NCBI GenBank assembly: GCA_964516295.1
Contig: CAZEYT010000016.1
Span: 1-43,441, forward strand
DNA: 43,441 nucleotides
DNA from: CAZEYT01 sp964516295
Lineage (GTDB): Bacteria > Verrucomicrobiota > Verrucomicrobiia > Chthoniobacterales > Terrimicrobiaceae
Direction: 5' to 3'
A program made the position numbers and the translations under genes. The notes under the pieces were generated by a model, which did no database searches, was not told where the DNA came from, and was given only the letters and a program-made list of their open reading frames with translations. Below, in pieces: positions 34,450 to 42,061 of the stretch. Numbering within the stretch: the first letter of the stretch is position 1; every line of letters starts with the position of its first letter.

Positions 34450-35553
34450 ATGACGAGTCTTTTGCGGTTTCTGGTTTTCGTGGCCGTCGTGTCCGCAGCG
34501 GTCGCTCTCCTGTACCTCTGGCGCAGTGCGGCCCCGGTCGTTGCCACACCCCCCGCCGACGCTCCGGTCGCGGTGACCTCCCGCTTGCCGGGGCTGGCGG
34601 CTTTGGATCGGGAGTTTACCGAACTCGTCAGCTCGGTGGTGCCGTCCGTCGTGAGCATCAATGTCACGCCCGCCCAAGCTCTCGATCCCCGGGCGCGCCT
34701 CCTCCACTCGCTTCTGGGGCGCAATCGCTCGGCCGATGTTCAGCCCCAGCTCGGTTCGGGAGCGATCATTTCGGAAGATGGCTACATCGTCACCAACTGG
34801 CATGTCATAACCAACGCCGGCGCCATTGATGTCCAGTTTCACGATGGGAGTCTTCTCCCGGCGCGGATCGTCGGGGCCGATCCCTCTGCGGATGTCGCCG
34901 TTCTCAAGATCGACGCCAAAGATCTGAAGCCGCTTCCGTTTGCCGATTCCGATGCGGTAAATGTCGGCCAGATGGTCTTTGCCGTTGGCAATCCGTTCGG
35001 CCTATCCGAGACCGTGACCCAAGGCATCATCAGCGCCAAAGGCCGCCGGACGTCGCCGGAGTTCACCAATGAATTTTTCCAGACGGATGCTCCGATCAAT
35101 CCGGGAAACTCAGGCGGTCCCCTCGTGGATCTTCGCGGTCAATTGGTCGGTCTTAACAACTCGATCCTTCTCCAGACCGACGGCATCGGCTTCGCCATTC
35201 CTTCCAATACCGTCCGCCGGATCTATGAAGACATCCGGCGCTACGGCCGTGTCATCCGTCCTTGGCTGGGCGTCCAGATCGGTCCGCTGACACCGGCGGT
35301 CGCCGCGCAACTGGGACTCGACTCCGCGAAAGGCGCGCTGGTGGCTCCCATCCAAGGTTCACCGGCCGCCCGCGCAGGTATTCAGTTTGGCGATATCATC
35401 ACGTCTTTGAACGGACGCCCGATTGCGGACGATGTGGACCTTCGTAATCGCATTCTCGAGACAGAACCCGGAGCGGAAATCGCGCTCGGCGTCCGCCGAA
35501 ATGGCAAGGATCTCACCATTCGCGTCGTTGTGGAAAAGCAGTCGGGCGAATAG
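34450..35553 (+). CDS. DegS/HtrA-type trypsin-like serine protease with PDZ domain
   Basis: A 367-residue protein anchored by one N-terminal hydrophobic helix (residues 5-24). The trypsin domain has His118 in 'VTNWHVITNAG', Asp148 in 'PSADVAVLKI' and Ser221 in 'INPGNSGGPLVDLRG', the complete catalytic triad. A single PDZ domain follows (about 265-362, 'GALVAPIQGSPAARAGIQFGDIITSLN'). One PDZ plus an uncleaved anchor matches DegS layout more than DegP (two PDZ domains). DegS-type proteases sense misfolded envelope proteins; DegQ-like enzymes also degrade them. Placement 18 bases after the secreted protein gene suggests the same transcription unit. A T10 tract follows the stop. Confidence 0.92.
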   Translation: MTSLLRFLVFVAVVSAAVALLYLWRSAAPVVATPPADAPVAVTSRLPGLAALDREFTELVSSVVPSVVSINVTPAQALDPRARLLHSLLGRNRSADVQPQLGSGAIISEDGYIVTNWHVITNAGAIDVQFHDGSLLPARIVGADPSADVAVLKIDAKDLKPLPFADSDAVNVGQMVFAVGNPFGLSETVTQGIISAKGRRTSPEFTNEFFQTDAPINPGNSGGPLVDLRGQLVGLNNSILLQTDGIGFAIPSNTVRRIYEDIRRYGRVIRPWLGVQIGPLTPAVAAQLGLDSAKGALVAPIQGSPAARAGIQFGDIITSLNGRPIADDVDLRNRILETEPGAEIALGVRRNGKDLTIRVVVEKQSGE

Positions 35554-35593
35554 GGCTTTTTTTTTTAATGCAATTGACTCATCTTTCGTCACC

Positions 35594-36619
35594 GTGACCC
35601 CAGCCACTCACAGTCAGCCACCGATCCCCCGTCAACCGATTGGGACGACCTTCATTGTTGCCATCAGCATTCTGGGCGTTGTTCTCACCTTGCAATTCCT
35701 CGGCGTCGCCTGGTTTTTCCTTCCGAAGCTCCGGCAGCAGGTCGTCGAAAGTGCCACCGTCGCGGCGGTCCAACCGGCCGCCGAGACCCCGGCAGAAGCC
35801 GCAGCCGCTCCCGTTGTCGAACGGAGCCAGCCGGGTCCTGACCCGGCCTTCGCACAACGCATCCAGGGTTTGGTCGCCGAGGCCGACACGTCTTACCGCG
35901 TCGGCGATTTCGAGTCGGCCCTGAGTCGGTTGGAAGAAGCCGACAGCCTCCTCCCGAACGACCCGGGAATCATGCTGCGACGAGCTCGGGCGTTTGAAAG
36001 CGTCCAGCAACCGGCCGAGGCCGCGGCAATCTACACGTCGGTCCTCGCCCTCCCGAACCTGGCTCCGGAGACGCGCGCCCAAGCCTCCCGGAAACTCGAA
36101 CAACTCGGCGGGGCCGCCGCGGCCAGGCCGTCGTCGGCTGTTATGGAGGAAACCGGCACGGACATCCGGGATGAGACCGGCCTCCAACCCGGATCAAATC
36201 TCGGAATCGTGGACACCCGGCTGCGGGATGGCTCGCCGGGCACCAAAGTTCTTCGGATCGGCATCAAGTCCCGCCCGGACGTCGAAATCGATACCCGCCA
36301 GATGAAGCTCCACGTTTTTTTCTACGAGCAGGACGAAGCCGGCGACGTGAGGCTCACCGAATCCAAAGTCGTCTCCCAGTGGATCAGTCCGCCGGTCAAT
36401 TGGGCGGATAACGAGCCGGAGGTTCTTGATGTTACCTACATTCTTCCGGACAGCGACGTGCCGGGAAGTGCGCTCTCCAATGGCTCACCGGGTCGCACAT
36501 TTGCGGGCTATATTGTTGGAATCTACTACAACAGCGAATTGCAGGATACGCGTGCCGAACCCGGCAATCTTGCCAAAAAATTCCCACTTCCCCTCTATTT
36601 GAAGCAAGATACTCCATGA
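35594..36619 (+). CDS. Membrane-anchored TPR-containing protein of unknown function
   Basis: A 341-residue protein starting at GTG 35594. A hydrophobic helix (about 18-41, 'TTFIVAISILGVVLTLQFLG') is followed by an Ala/Pro/Glu-rich spacer. One or two TPR-like helical pairs come next ('DTSYRVGDFESALSRLEEAD', 'PGIMLRRARAFESVQQPAEA'), and then a C-terminal beta-rich domain (about 195-340, 'KVLRIGIKSRPDVEIDTRQM', 'AGYIVGIYYNSELQD'). The start is inferred from the anchor; the longer frame runs into the preceding intergenic DNA. Its stop overlaps the next gene by four bases (ATGA at 36616-36619), tying it to the receiver-pseudokinase protein. No named family recognised. Confidence 0.75.
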   Translation: MTPATHSQPPIPRQPIGTTFIVAISILGVVLTLQFLGVAWFFLPKLRQQVVESATVAAVQPAAETPAEAAAAPVVERSQPGPDPAFAQRIQGLVAEADTSYRVGDFESALSRLEEADSLLPNDPGIMLRRARAFESVQQPAEAAAIYTSVLALPNLAPETRAQASRKLEQLGGAAAARPSSAVMEETGTDIRDETGLQPGSNLGIVDTRLRDGSPGTKVLRIGIKSRPDVEIDTRQMKLHVFFYEQDEAGDVRLTESKVVSQWISPPVNWADNEPEVLDVTYILPDSDVPGSALSNGSPGRTFAGYIVGIYYNSELQDTRAEPGNLAKKFPLPLYLKQDTP

Positions 36620-38970
36620 AGATTCTCCTTGTTGACGGGGAACCCGGCCTCGCCGCGTCCCTCGCCCAGTCGCTCGCCGAAGCTGGAATCGCCGGAGTCG
36701 GCACGGCCACCTCCTCGGACGAAGCCGTTGACTGGATCAATTCCCACGGCGGCTGCGATGTGTTGGTCACAGATGTTTATCTGGAACCTTCCGATGGACT
36801 TACTTTGAGGGAGACGATTCAGCCTCACCTGCCGGGGATGAAAACGATTTTCGTCTCGGGTTATGATGTGTCGGCTTATGCGGACCGGATGGTTGGATGT
36901 GAGCAACTTGCGAAACCGGTCGATCCGGTTGCACTGGCTGGTCTCATCCAGCGTCTCCTGCCGCGTCCGACCCCAGTTCCGGTCGCCGCTCCGCCTCAGC
37001 CTGCTGCAACCGCCCAACCCACCGTCACCCCGCGGGCGGTGGCCGCAACCCCGCGCGTGGCGCAGGCAACCCCGGCCGCCCTGAAGCCCGTGGCCGTCGC
37101 ACCCGTCGTCAAAAAAGCTTCCACCGGACAATCCAGCAAGTCGCAGAAAGCCGCAGCCGTGGCCCAGAAAATCACCACGGCACCCGCTACGCAGCCGTCG
37201 CCGTCGTCACCCAAGCCCCGGGCCCAAGTGGCCTCGGCCCGACCGATTGCTGCCGCACCCCGCGCCGCTGTGGCGTCCGCCAGCCCACGTCCAGCTGTCG
37301 CCGTTGCCACGCCGACGGCGGCTGTTTCCGCCGAACTAGGAAGCGAAATCGAACTGCCGCCGGATGATTTTGTCGGCCACTCGGTCGGAAACTACCAGAT
37401 CGAAGCCCGCATCGGAACAGCGCGGATGGGTGGAATTTACCGAGCCCGCCAGACGACCGTCGGCCGGTTGGTTCGGTTGTATCTCCTTGACCGCTCGATG
37501 GCCGCCGATCCCGCGGCGGTTCAACGCTTTCTCTCGAATGCCAGCGTCAAGGCGAAGGTTGGTAATCCGACCGTGATTACTGTCTATGAAGCGGGTGAAG
37601 CCGACGGCGTTTATTTCTACTCCTGCGAATACATTCCGTGTCGCTCGGTTCGTCAGTTGCGGGAAGCCGGAGGCCGTCTTGATGAGACCACAACACTGGC
37701 CGTCCTCCGAGCTTGTGCCGATGCGTTGGGCTATTTCGGTCGGGAAAAAATTCAGCATGAACTGGTCTCCGAGAACGCGGTCCTCATCGGCCCGCAGAAT
37801 CGCCCCCGTCTCGCAAACATCGCGGCGCTGGAGGCTGCAGAGGAGTTTGACACCGCGCGGGAAATGCAGGCCGTGGGTCAGCTGGTTCTTTCAGCGCTGG
37901 AAAACCCGCCAGCCGCACCGATTGCGCGTGATCTTGCGACCAGTCTTCTCGATCCCTCCACCGCCCCGGCTTCTTGGGCCGCCTTTCTTCAGATCATTCA
38001 AGCACGCGAACCCAAAGCGGCACCGACCGATGCCTACAAGCTCGACGCTCAGGAGCGAGCGGCCATTCGCATGGTCGAAGAAGCGAAGAAACGCCAGAAG
38101 CGGACGGTTCTTGTCAACATGGCGGTTTCCCTGCTGCTCCTCGCCGCGGCGTTGTGTACCATCTGGTATATCGTTTTCCGCCCGCGCGGGGCCGATGTGC
38201 GAAAATTGGACGGCATGGTCCGCGTGCCGGCCGGTGAGTTTATTTATCAAAACGGACAAAAGATCACCCTGCCGGAATTTTATATCTCGGAGCATGAGGT
38301 AACCATTGGCCAATACGCCGAGTTTCTGAAGTTCCTCGAAGAGAACCCCGACAAGGCTGCCTCGTTCGCGCATGAAAAACAGCCGAAGGGAAAATCGCAC
38401 GTCCCGTTCGAGTGGGCCGACATGACCGAAATCGACCCGCCCATGCCTGGCTACTATGCCCGCGCCAAACGCTGGGGCAAATTCCGGGAGGCCGCGCTCG
38501 ACGTGAATTCCCCGGTCTTCGGCGTGGATTGGTTTGATGCCTACGCCTACGCCAAGTGGCGCGGTCAGCGGCTTCCCACCGAGCAGGAATGGGAAAAGGC
38601 CGCTCGCGGAACCGACGGTCGAAGGTTTCCCTGGGGCAACGAGCCGGAACCCAAACGCGCCAACACCGGCCAGGATTTCAATCCGAATCCCAAAGAAGGC
38701 GGTGATATCGATGGCTTCAAACGCTGGAATCCCGTCGATGCCATCAAAGGAGACCGCTCCCCCTTTGGCATGATCGGGGCTTCGGGGAATGTTTCCGAGT
38801 GGACCGCATCGTTCGATGAGTCCACCGGCTATCCGGTTCCGGTGATTCGCGGCGGCAACTGGCGGAACCCCGACGGCACGATCACCCGCCGCGTCGTTGA
38901 GCTCATGGATCTTCAACAGAATCAAGGTCTCGGCTTCCGCACGGCCTCCGACACACCCCCAGCCAAGTGA
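36616..38970 (+). CDS. Response-regulator receiver / pseudokinase / FGE-like fusion protein
   Basis: A 784-residue multidomain protein. Residues 1-113 are a receiver domain with the phosphorylatable Asp53 in 'DVLVTDVYLEP', Ser in 'VSGYD' and Lys in 'LAKPVDP'. Residues 114-245 are a long Ala/Pro/Val/Thr linker. Residues 258-470 resemble a Hanks-type Ser/Thr kinase ('NYQIEARIGTARMGGIYRA'), but the ATP-binding Lys, the HRD Asp (here 'QHELVSENAVL') and the DFG motif (here 'LANIAALE') are missing, so it is a pseudokinase. A membrane helix spans 496-520. From 529 follows a formylglycine-generating-enzyme-like domain ('VRVPAGEFIY', 'RLPTEQEWEKAARGTDG', 'GNVSEWTAS', 'VIRGGNWRNPDG') with no cysteines, so it cannot be a normal FGE. 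Overlaps both neighbours by four bases. Confidence 0.85.
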   Translation: MKILLVDGEPGLAASLAQSLAEAGIAGVGTATSSDEAVDWINSHGGCDVLVTDVYLEPSDGLTLRETIQPHLPGMKTIFVSGYDVSAYADRMVGCEQLAKPVDPVALAGLIQRLLPRPTPVPVAAPPQPAATAQPTVTPRAVAATPRVAQATPAALKPVAVAPVVKKASTGQSSKSQKAAAVAQKITTAPATQPSPSSPKPRAQVASARPIAAAPRAAVASASPRPAVAVATPTAAVSAELGSEIELPPDDFVGHSVGNYQIEARIGTARMGGIYRARQTTVGRLVRLYLLDRSMAADPAAVQRFLSNASVKAKVGNPTVITVYEAGEADGVYFYSCEYIPCRSVRQLREAGGRLDETTTLAVLRACADALGYFGREKIQHELVSENAVLIGPQNRPRLANIAALEAAEEFDTAREMQAVGQLVLSALENPPAAPIARDLATSLLDPSTAPASWAAFLQIIQAREPKAAPTDAYKLDAQERAAIRMVEEAKKRQKRTVLVNMAVSLLLLAAALCTIWYIVFRPRGADVRKLDGMVRVPAGEFIYQNGQKITLPEFYISEHEVTIGQYAEFLKFLEENPDKAASFAHEKQPKGKSHVPFEWADMTEIDPPMPGYYARAKRWGKFREAALDVNSPVFGVDWFDAYAYAKWRGQRLPTEQEWEKAARGTDGRRFPWGNEPEPKRANTGQDFNPNPKEGGDIDGFKRWNPVDAIKGDRSPFGMIGASGNVSEWTASFDESTGYPVPVIRGGNWRNPDGTITRRVVELMDLQQNQGLGFRTASDTPPAK

Positions 38971-39911
38971 TTTCGCAGCACGCCTTTTTCTTCCGTCGAC
39001 TGGTCGCCGTTCTCTTTGTTTTGGGATTGGCCTCCGTCGCCAACGTTTCCGCCCAAGTGCAGGTGGACATCTCGATGAAGCGGAACCTTTACGTCCGCTA
39101 TGAGCCGGTTCTGGTCACTGTTACGATCACCAACCTCAGCGGTCGCGAGCTCCGCCTGGAGGACGTGCCACGACATCACTGGTTCAGTTTCCAAGTCGAA
39201 ACGCTCGATGGTCGGCCGGTGCCTCCGATGGAGAGCGGTTACACAAACGCGCCCCTCTCGATGGGAGCCGGACAAAAAATCTCCCGGACGGTCAATCTCA
39301 CACCATTGTTCCCGATCTCGGAATTTGGATCCTACCGCATCAAAGCGGCGATTTATGTCGCGGACATCAACCGCTTCTTCAGCTCGCCGTCACTGAATAT
39401 CGAGGTCACCGACGGTCGCGTCCTCTGGCAGAAGACGGTTGGCGTTCCTGACGGCCAGCCGGGTGGGGGAACAACGCGCGTCGTTTCACTTCTCTCCCAC
39501 CGCTTCCCCCAAAGCACGCAACTTTATCTGCGCATCGAGGACCCGGAGGCCGGAGTTGTCTATTGCACGCATCAACTCGGGCGTTTTCTCACCTTCGGAC
39601 TTCCGGACGTTCTCCTCGATTCGACGAACACCATTCACATCCTCCAAAACGCGGCACCGAAGACCTTTCTGTACTCAAAGATCGGCCTCAACGGCGAAGT
39701 GCTCGACCGCAAATCCTACAACGAGTTCTCGACCCGCCCGGCCTTGCGCCGCGGCAGCGATGGAAGCGTCCTTATCGTCGGAGGGCAGCTCAATGATCCG
39801 AACGCTCCCAAGGTGGAGGAAGCACTCCCGACACTGGGTGACCGCCCGGTCGACATCTCGGGTATCAAAGCCACGCCAACTCCGCGCCCGGACAATCTCC
39901 TCTCCGAATAA
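38967..39911 (+). CDS. Secreted Ig-like beta-domain protein of unknown function
   Basis: A 314-residue exported protein with GTG start 38967, overlapping the previous stop (GTGA). The signal peptide covers about residues 1-29 (FFFRRLVAVLFVLGLASVANVSA). Residues 30-150 look like an immunoglobulin- or BsuPI-like beta sandwich ('YEPVLVTVTITNLSGRELRL', 'GSYRIKAAIYVAD'). The rest ('TTRVVSLLSHRFPQSTQLYL', 'VDISGIKATPTPRPD') has no known motif. It is the third gene of the coupled set with the TPR-anchored protein and the receiver-pseudokinase protein, so a role in sensing or presenting an envelope ligand is possible but unproven. Confidence 0.75.
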   Translation: MISQHAFFFRRLVAVLFVLGLASVANVSAQVQVDISMKRNLYVRYEPVLVTVTITNLSGRELRLEDVPRHHWFSFQVETLDGRPVPPMESGYTNAPLSMGAGQKISRTVNLTPLFPISEFGSYRIKAAIYVADINRFFSSPSLNIEVTDGRVLWQKTVGVPDGQPGGGTTRVVSLLSHRFPQSTQLYLRIEDPEAGVVYCTHQLGRFLTFGLPDVLLDSTNTIHILQNAAPKTFLYSKIGLNGEVLDRKSYNEFSTRPALRRGSDGSVLIVGGQLNDPNAPKVEEALPTLGDRPVDISGIKATPTPRPDNLLSE

Positions 39912-39922
39912 GCTCTGTCTCC

Positions 39923-40477
39923 TCAACCTTGATGAAGCAATGGGAGAAGGCGCTCCATCGGGAGTCCGATCACATTGGTTCGCGAGCCGCGAATTTCGCA
40001 GATTATCTCTCCGTTGTCATCCTGTGCCGCGTAGCCGCCGGCTTTGTCGAGCGGGTTGATGGACGCCAAATACGCGCGAATCTCCCCGGGTGTCAGCGGG
40101 TGAAAGGTGACTTCTGAACACTCAAAAAACTCCCGGCAGGTACCGTCGGCCATCCGAATGCTGACGCCGGTCACCACCACGTGGGTGCGTCCCGCCAATT
40201 CCTCCAACATGCGGAAGGCGTCATCCAGATCCCGTGGCTTTCCGTAGTGCCGCCCCTCACGACTCACAACGGTATCGGCGGAGAGGACGGTTTTTCCATC
40301 CTGTCGGGCCGCGACCAGAGTCAGTTTGCGCCGGGCGTTCTCGAGGGCGAGAGCCTGGGGCGCAAGGGAGTCGTCCTCCAGTTCCTCCACTCCTGACGGA
40401 ATACAAACGACCTCAAAGCCCGCCTCGAGCAAAAGATCTCTCCGCCGCGGAGATGCGGAGGCCAGCACGATCTGCAT
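39923..40477 (-). CDS. maf: Maf-like nucleoside triphosphate pyrophosphatase
   Basis: A 184-residue Maf/HAM1-fold protein that hydrolyses non-canonical or modified nucleotides (dTTP/UTP or m7GTP subfamilies) to monophosphates. It shows 'VLASASPRRRDLLLEAGF', 'NARRKL', the catalytic 'SADTVVSREG' with Asp68, 'HVVVTGVSI', 'GGYAAQDDNG' and the terminal 'SRTNVIGLPM'. Length is normal for the family. The 'GYAAQD' wording points to the YhdE (dTTP/UTP) rather than YceF branch, with moderate certainty. A small membrane protein gene precedes it on the same strand by 27 bases. Confidence 0.92.
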   Translation of the reverse strand: MQIVLASASPRRRDLLLEAGFEVVCIPSGVEELEDDSLAPQALALENARRKLTLVAARQDGKTVLSADTVVSREGRHYGKPRDLDDAFRMLEELAGRTHVVVTGVSIRMADGTCREFFECSEVTFHPLTPGEIRAYLASINPLDKAGGYAAQDDNGEIICEIRGSRTNVIGLPMERLLPLLHQG

Positions 40478-40504
40478 CCGGGGAAAATCGAAACCGCCCG
40501 TCGC

Positions 40505-40804
40505 TCAGATACCGCTCTCGTCATCCGAGAGACCGGAGTCGTGGCGGATGCTTTCGAGGCGGCGTTTCATCGTTCGCGTGGAGGCGGGACGGTGGGAGAA
40601 ATTTGAGACGACACCGGCGACAACCGGCACCAACGCTGCAACCCCGGCGCTGATCAGCGCAATGGCTGCTCCCTTGCGGGCTCCATGGCCGATCCGATCT
40701 GCGACGAGAAGACCCGCTCCAAGTCCGATGGCCACTTGCGAAAACGCCACCACACCGGAAACCGGAAGGTTTTCTCCGAACTTATCCAACGAAAGCTGTG
40801 ACAT
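40505..40804 (-). CDS. Small two-helix membrane protein of unknown function
   Basis: A 99-residue protein with two hydrophobic segments (about 14-36, 'PVSGVVAFSQVAIGLGAGLLV', and 44-68, 'KGAAIALISAGVAALVPVVAG') separated by a short basic loop, and a charged C-terminal tail with several Arg and Ser. The overall plan resembles small YtxH-like or DUF-type membrane proteins common near DNA-repair genes, but no family was recognised. It precedes maf on the same strand. Its ATG at 40804 lies 43 bases before the preferred divergent ruvX start; an alternative ATG at 40803 in the ruvX frame would overlap it. Probably real because a clean start, hydrophobic pattern and spacing fit. Confidence 0.6.
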   Translation of the reverse strand: MSQLSLDKFGENLPVSGVVAFSQVAIGLGAGLLVADRIGHGARKGAAIALISAGVAALVPVVAGVVSNFSHRPASTRTMKRRLESIRHDSGLSDDESGI

Positions 40805-40847
40805 GGAGATTGAAGCTAGGACTGCGGTATGGGATTTTCAACCGCAA

Positions 40848-41258
40848 ATGAAGCGAGCCCTCGGCATAGATCTCGGTGACGCCCGTGTCGGCGTGGCCTG
40901 CAGCGATGAACTCGGAATGCTGGCTCATCCGTTGGAGACGATTCCTGTGAAGAAGGGCCGGGTCATCGAGCGGATCCTCCAACTCGCCTCGGAAAAAAAA
41001 GTTGAGGCCATCGTGATCGGCATGCCACGTAATATGGACGGTTCCTTCGGACCGGCAGCCGAGAAGGCCCGGGCGTTCATCGCGGACCTCGCCACCCGCG
41101 CCACCTGCCCGGTTCTCCCGTGGGACGAGCGCCTCAGCACCGTCTCCGCCCAGCGTTCGCTTCAGGAAGCCGGTCGCAAGGCGCGTGACCAAAAAAGCGT
41201 GATCGATCAGGTCGCCGCCCAGGTCATCCTCCAAAGCTGGCTCGACACGCAGTCATGA
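40848..41258 (+). CDS. ruvX: Putative Holliday junction resolvase / pre-16S rRNA nuclease YqgF
   Basis: A 136-residue RNase H-fold protein of the YqgF/RuvX family: N-terminal 'MKRALGIDLGDARVGVACSD' with the first catalytic Asp (residue 8), 'EAIVIGMPRNMDGSFGPAAE', 'PVLPWDERLSTVSAQRSL' with the catalytic Glu, and 'SVIDQVAAQVILQSWLD' with the last acid. The family trims the 5' end of 16S rRNA in E. coli and may also resolve recombination junctions. The ATG at 40848 starts right at the conserved strand; ATG 40803 would give a 15-residue extension. It overlaps truA by four bases (ATGA). Confidence 0.93.
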   Translation: MKRALGIDLGDARVGVACSDELGMLAHPLETIPVKKGRVIERILQLASEKKVEAIVIGMPRNMDGSFGPAAEKARAFIADLATRATCPVLPWDERLSTVSAQRSLQEAGRKARDQKSVIDQVAAQVILQSWLDTQS

Positions 41259-41992
41259 GGCTGCGGCTTACCGTCGCCTATGACGGCACCCAGTTCTCCG
41301 GTTGGCAGAGCCAGCCGGACGGCGACACCGTGCAGGATGCTTTGGAGGGTGTCTTTAAAAAACTCACCGGCACCAAAACGGCCGTCCATGGAGCCGGCCG
41401 CACCGATGCCGGCGTCCACGCCCTCGCGCAAACGGCCCATGCGGATGTCGCGCGCACGGATCTTTCGATGGAAGGTTGGATGCGGGCTCTGAATGCCAAC
41501 CTCCCGCCGGGCGTCCGCGTCCTTGGCGTCCGCCGAACACGGTCGGATTTTCATGCGCGCTATGATGCACGCGGGAAAATCTACCGCTACGCCGTCTGGA
41601 ACGGTCCTGTGCGACCGCCGTTGGAGCGGGATCGTGCCTGGCATGTCATTCCGAAAATTGACCCCGTCCGTCTGGCGCAGGCGTGTGAGCTGTTTGTGGG
41701 GAGGCATGATTTTTTCGCATTTTCCGTCCGGCGTACCAAAGAACCGTTTGACTCCTTTCGTACCATCCACTCGATCAAAACTCGCCACACCGGTCCCCGC
41801 CTCACGCTCACGTTTACCGGCGATGGCTTTCTCTACAAAATGATCCGGATTCTGAGCGCTGCGGCGGTTCGTTGCGCGACCGGCAAGGCGGACTTGGAGG
41901 ATTTACGGAAGCGTCTCACGGACCGCCAGCCGGTGTTTCATCATGTCGCCCCGGCGGAGGGGTTGTGTCTGGTCCGTGTGCTCTATCGGTGA
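41255..41992 (+). CDS. truA: tRNA pseudouridine(38-40) synthase
   Basis: TruA makes pseudouridine at positions 38-40 in the anticodon stem-loop of tRNAs. The 245-residue protein carries 'YDGTQFSGWQSQPDGDTVQ', the catalytic Asp51 in 'HGAGRTDAGVHALAQ', 'DFHARYDARGKIYRYAVWNG', 'RHDFFAFS' and the terminal 'GDGFLYKMIRILSAA'. Length is slightly shorter than E. coli TruA (270), which is common. The start overlaps the ruvX stop by four bases. No damage visible. Confidence 0.96.
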   Translation: MRLRLTVAYDGTQFSGWQSQPDGDTVQDALEGVFKKLTGTKTAVHGAGRTDAGVHALAQTAHADVARTDLSMEGWMRALNANLPPGVRVLGVRRTRSDFHARYDARGKIYRYAVWNGPVRPPLERDRAWHVIPKIDPVRLAQACELFVGRHDFFAFSVRRTKEPFDSFRTIHSIKTRHTGPRLTLTFTGDGFLYKMIRILSAAAVRCATGKADLEDLRKRLTDRQPVFHHVAPAEGLCLVRVLYR

Positions 41993-42061
41993 CCTCACGC
42001 ACGGGTGTGCCTTTTCTGGCCGCGTTTCTTGATCCCGGCGGAGGCTCTGGTAGGATGCGGC

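Noticed and set aside
35557..35566. T10 tract after the DegS-like gene as an intrinsic terminator
   Set aside because: No convincing hairpin precedes the T run, so a terminator is not supported.
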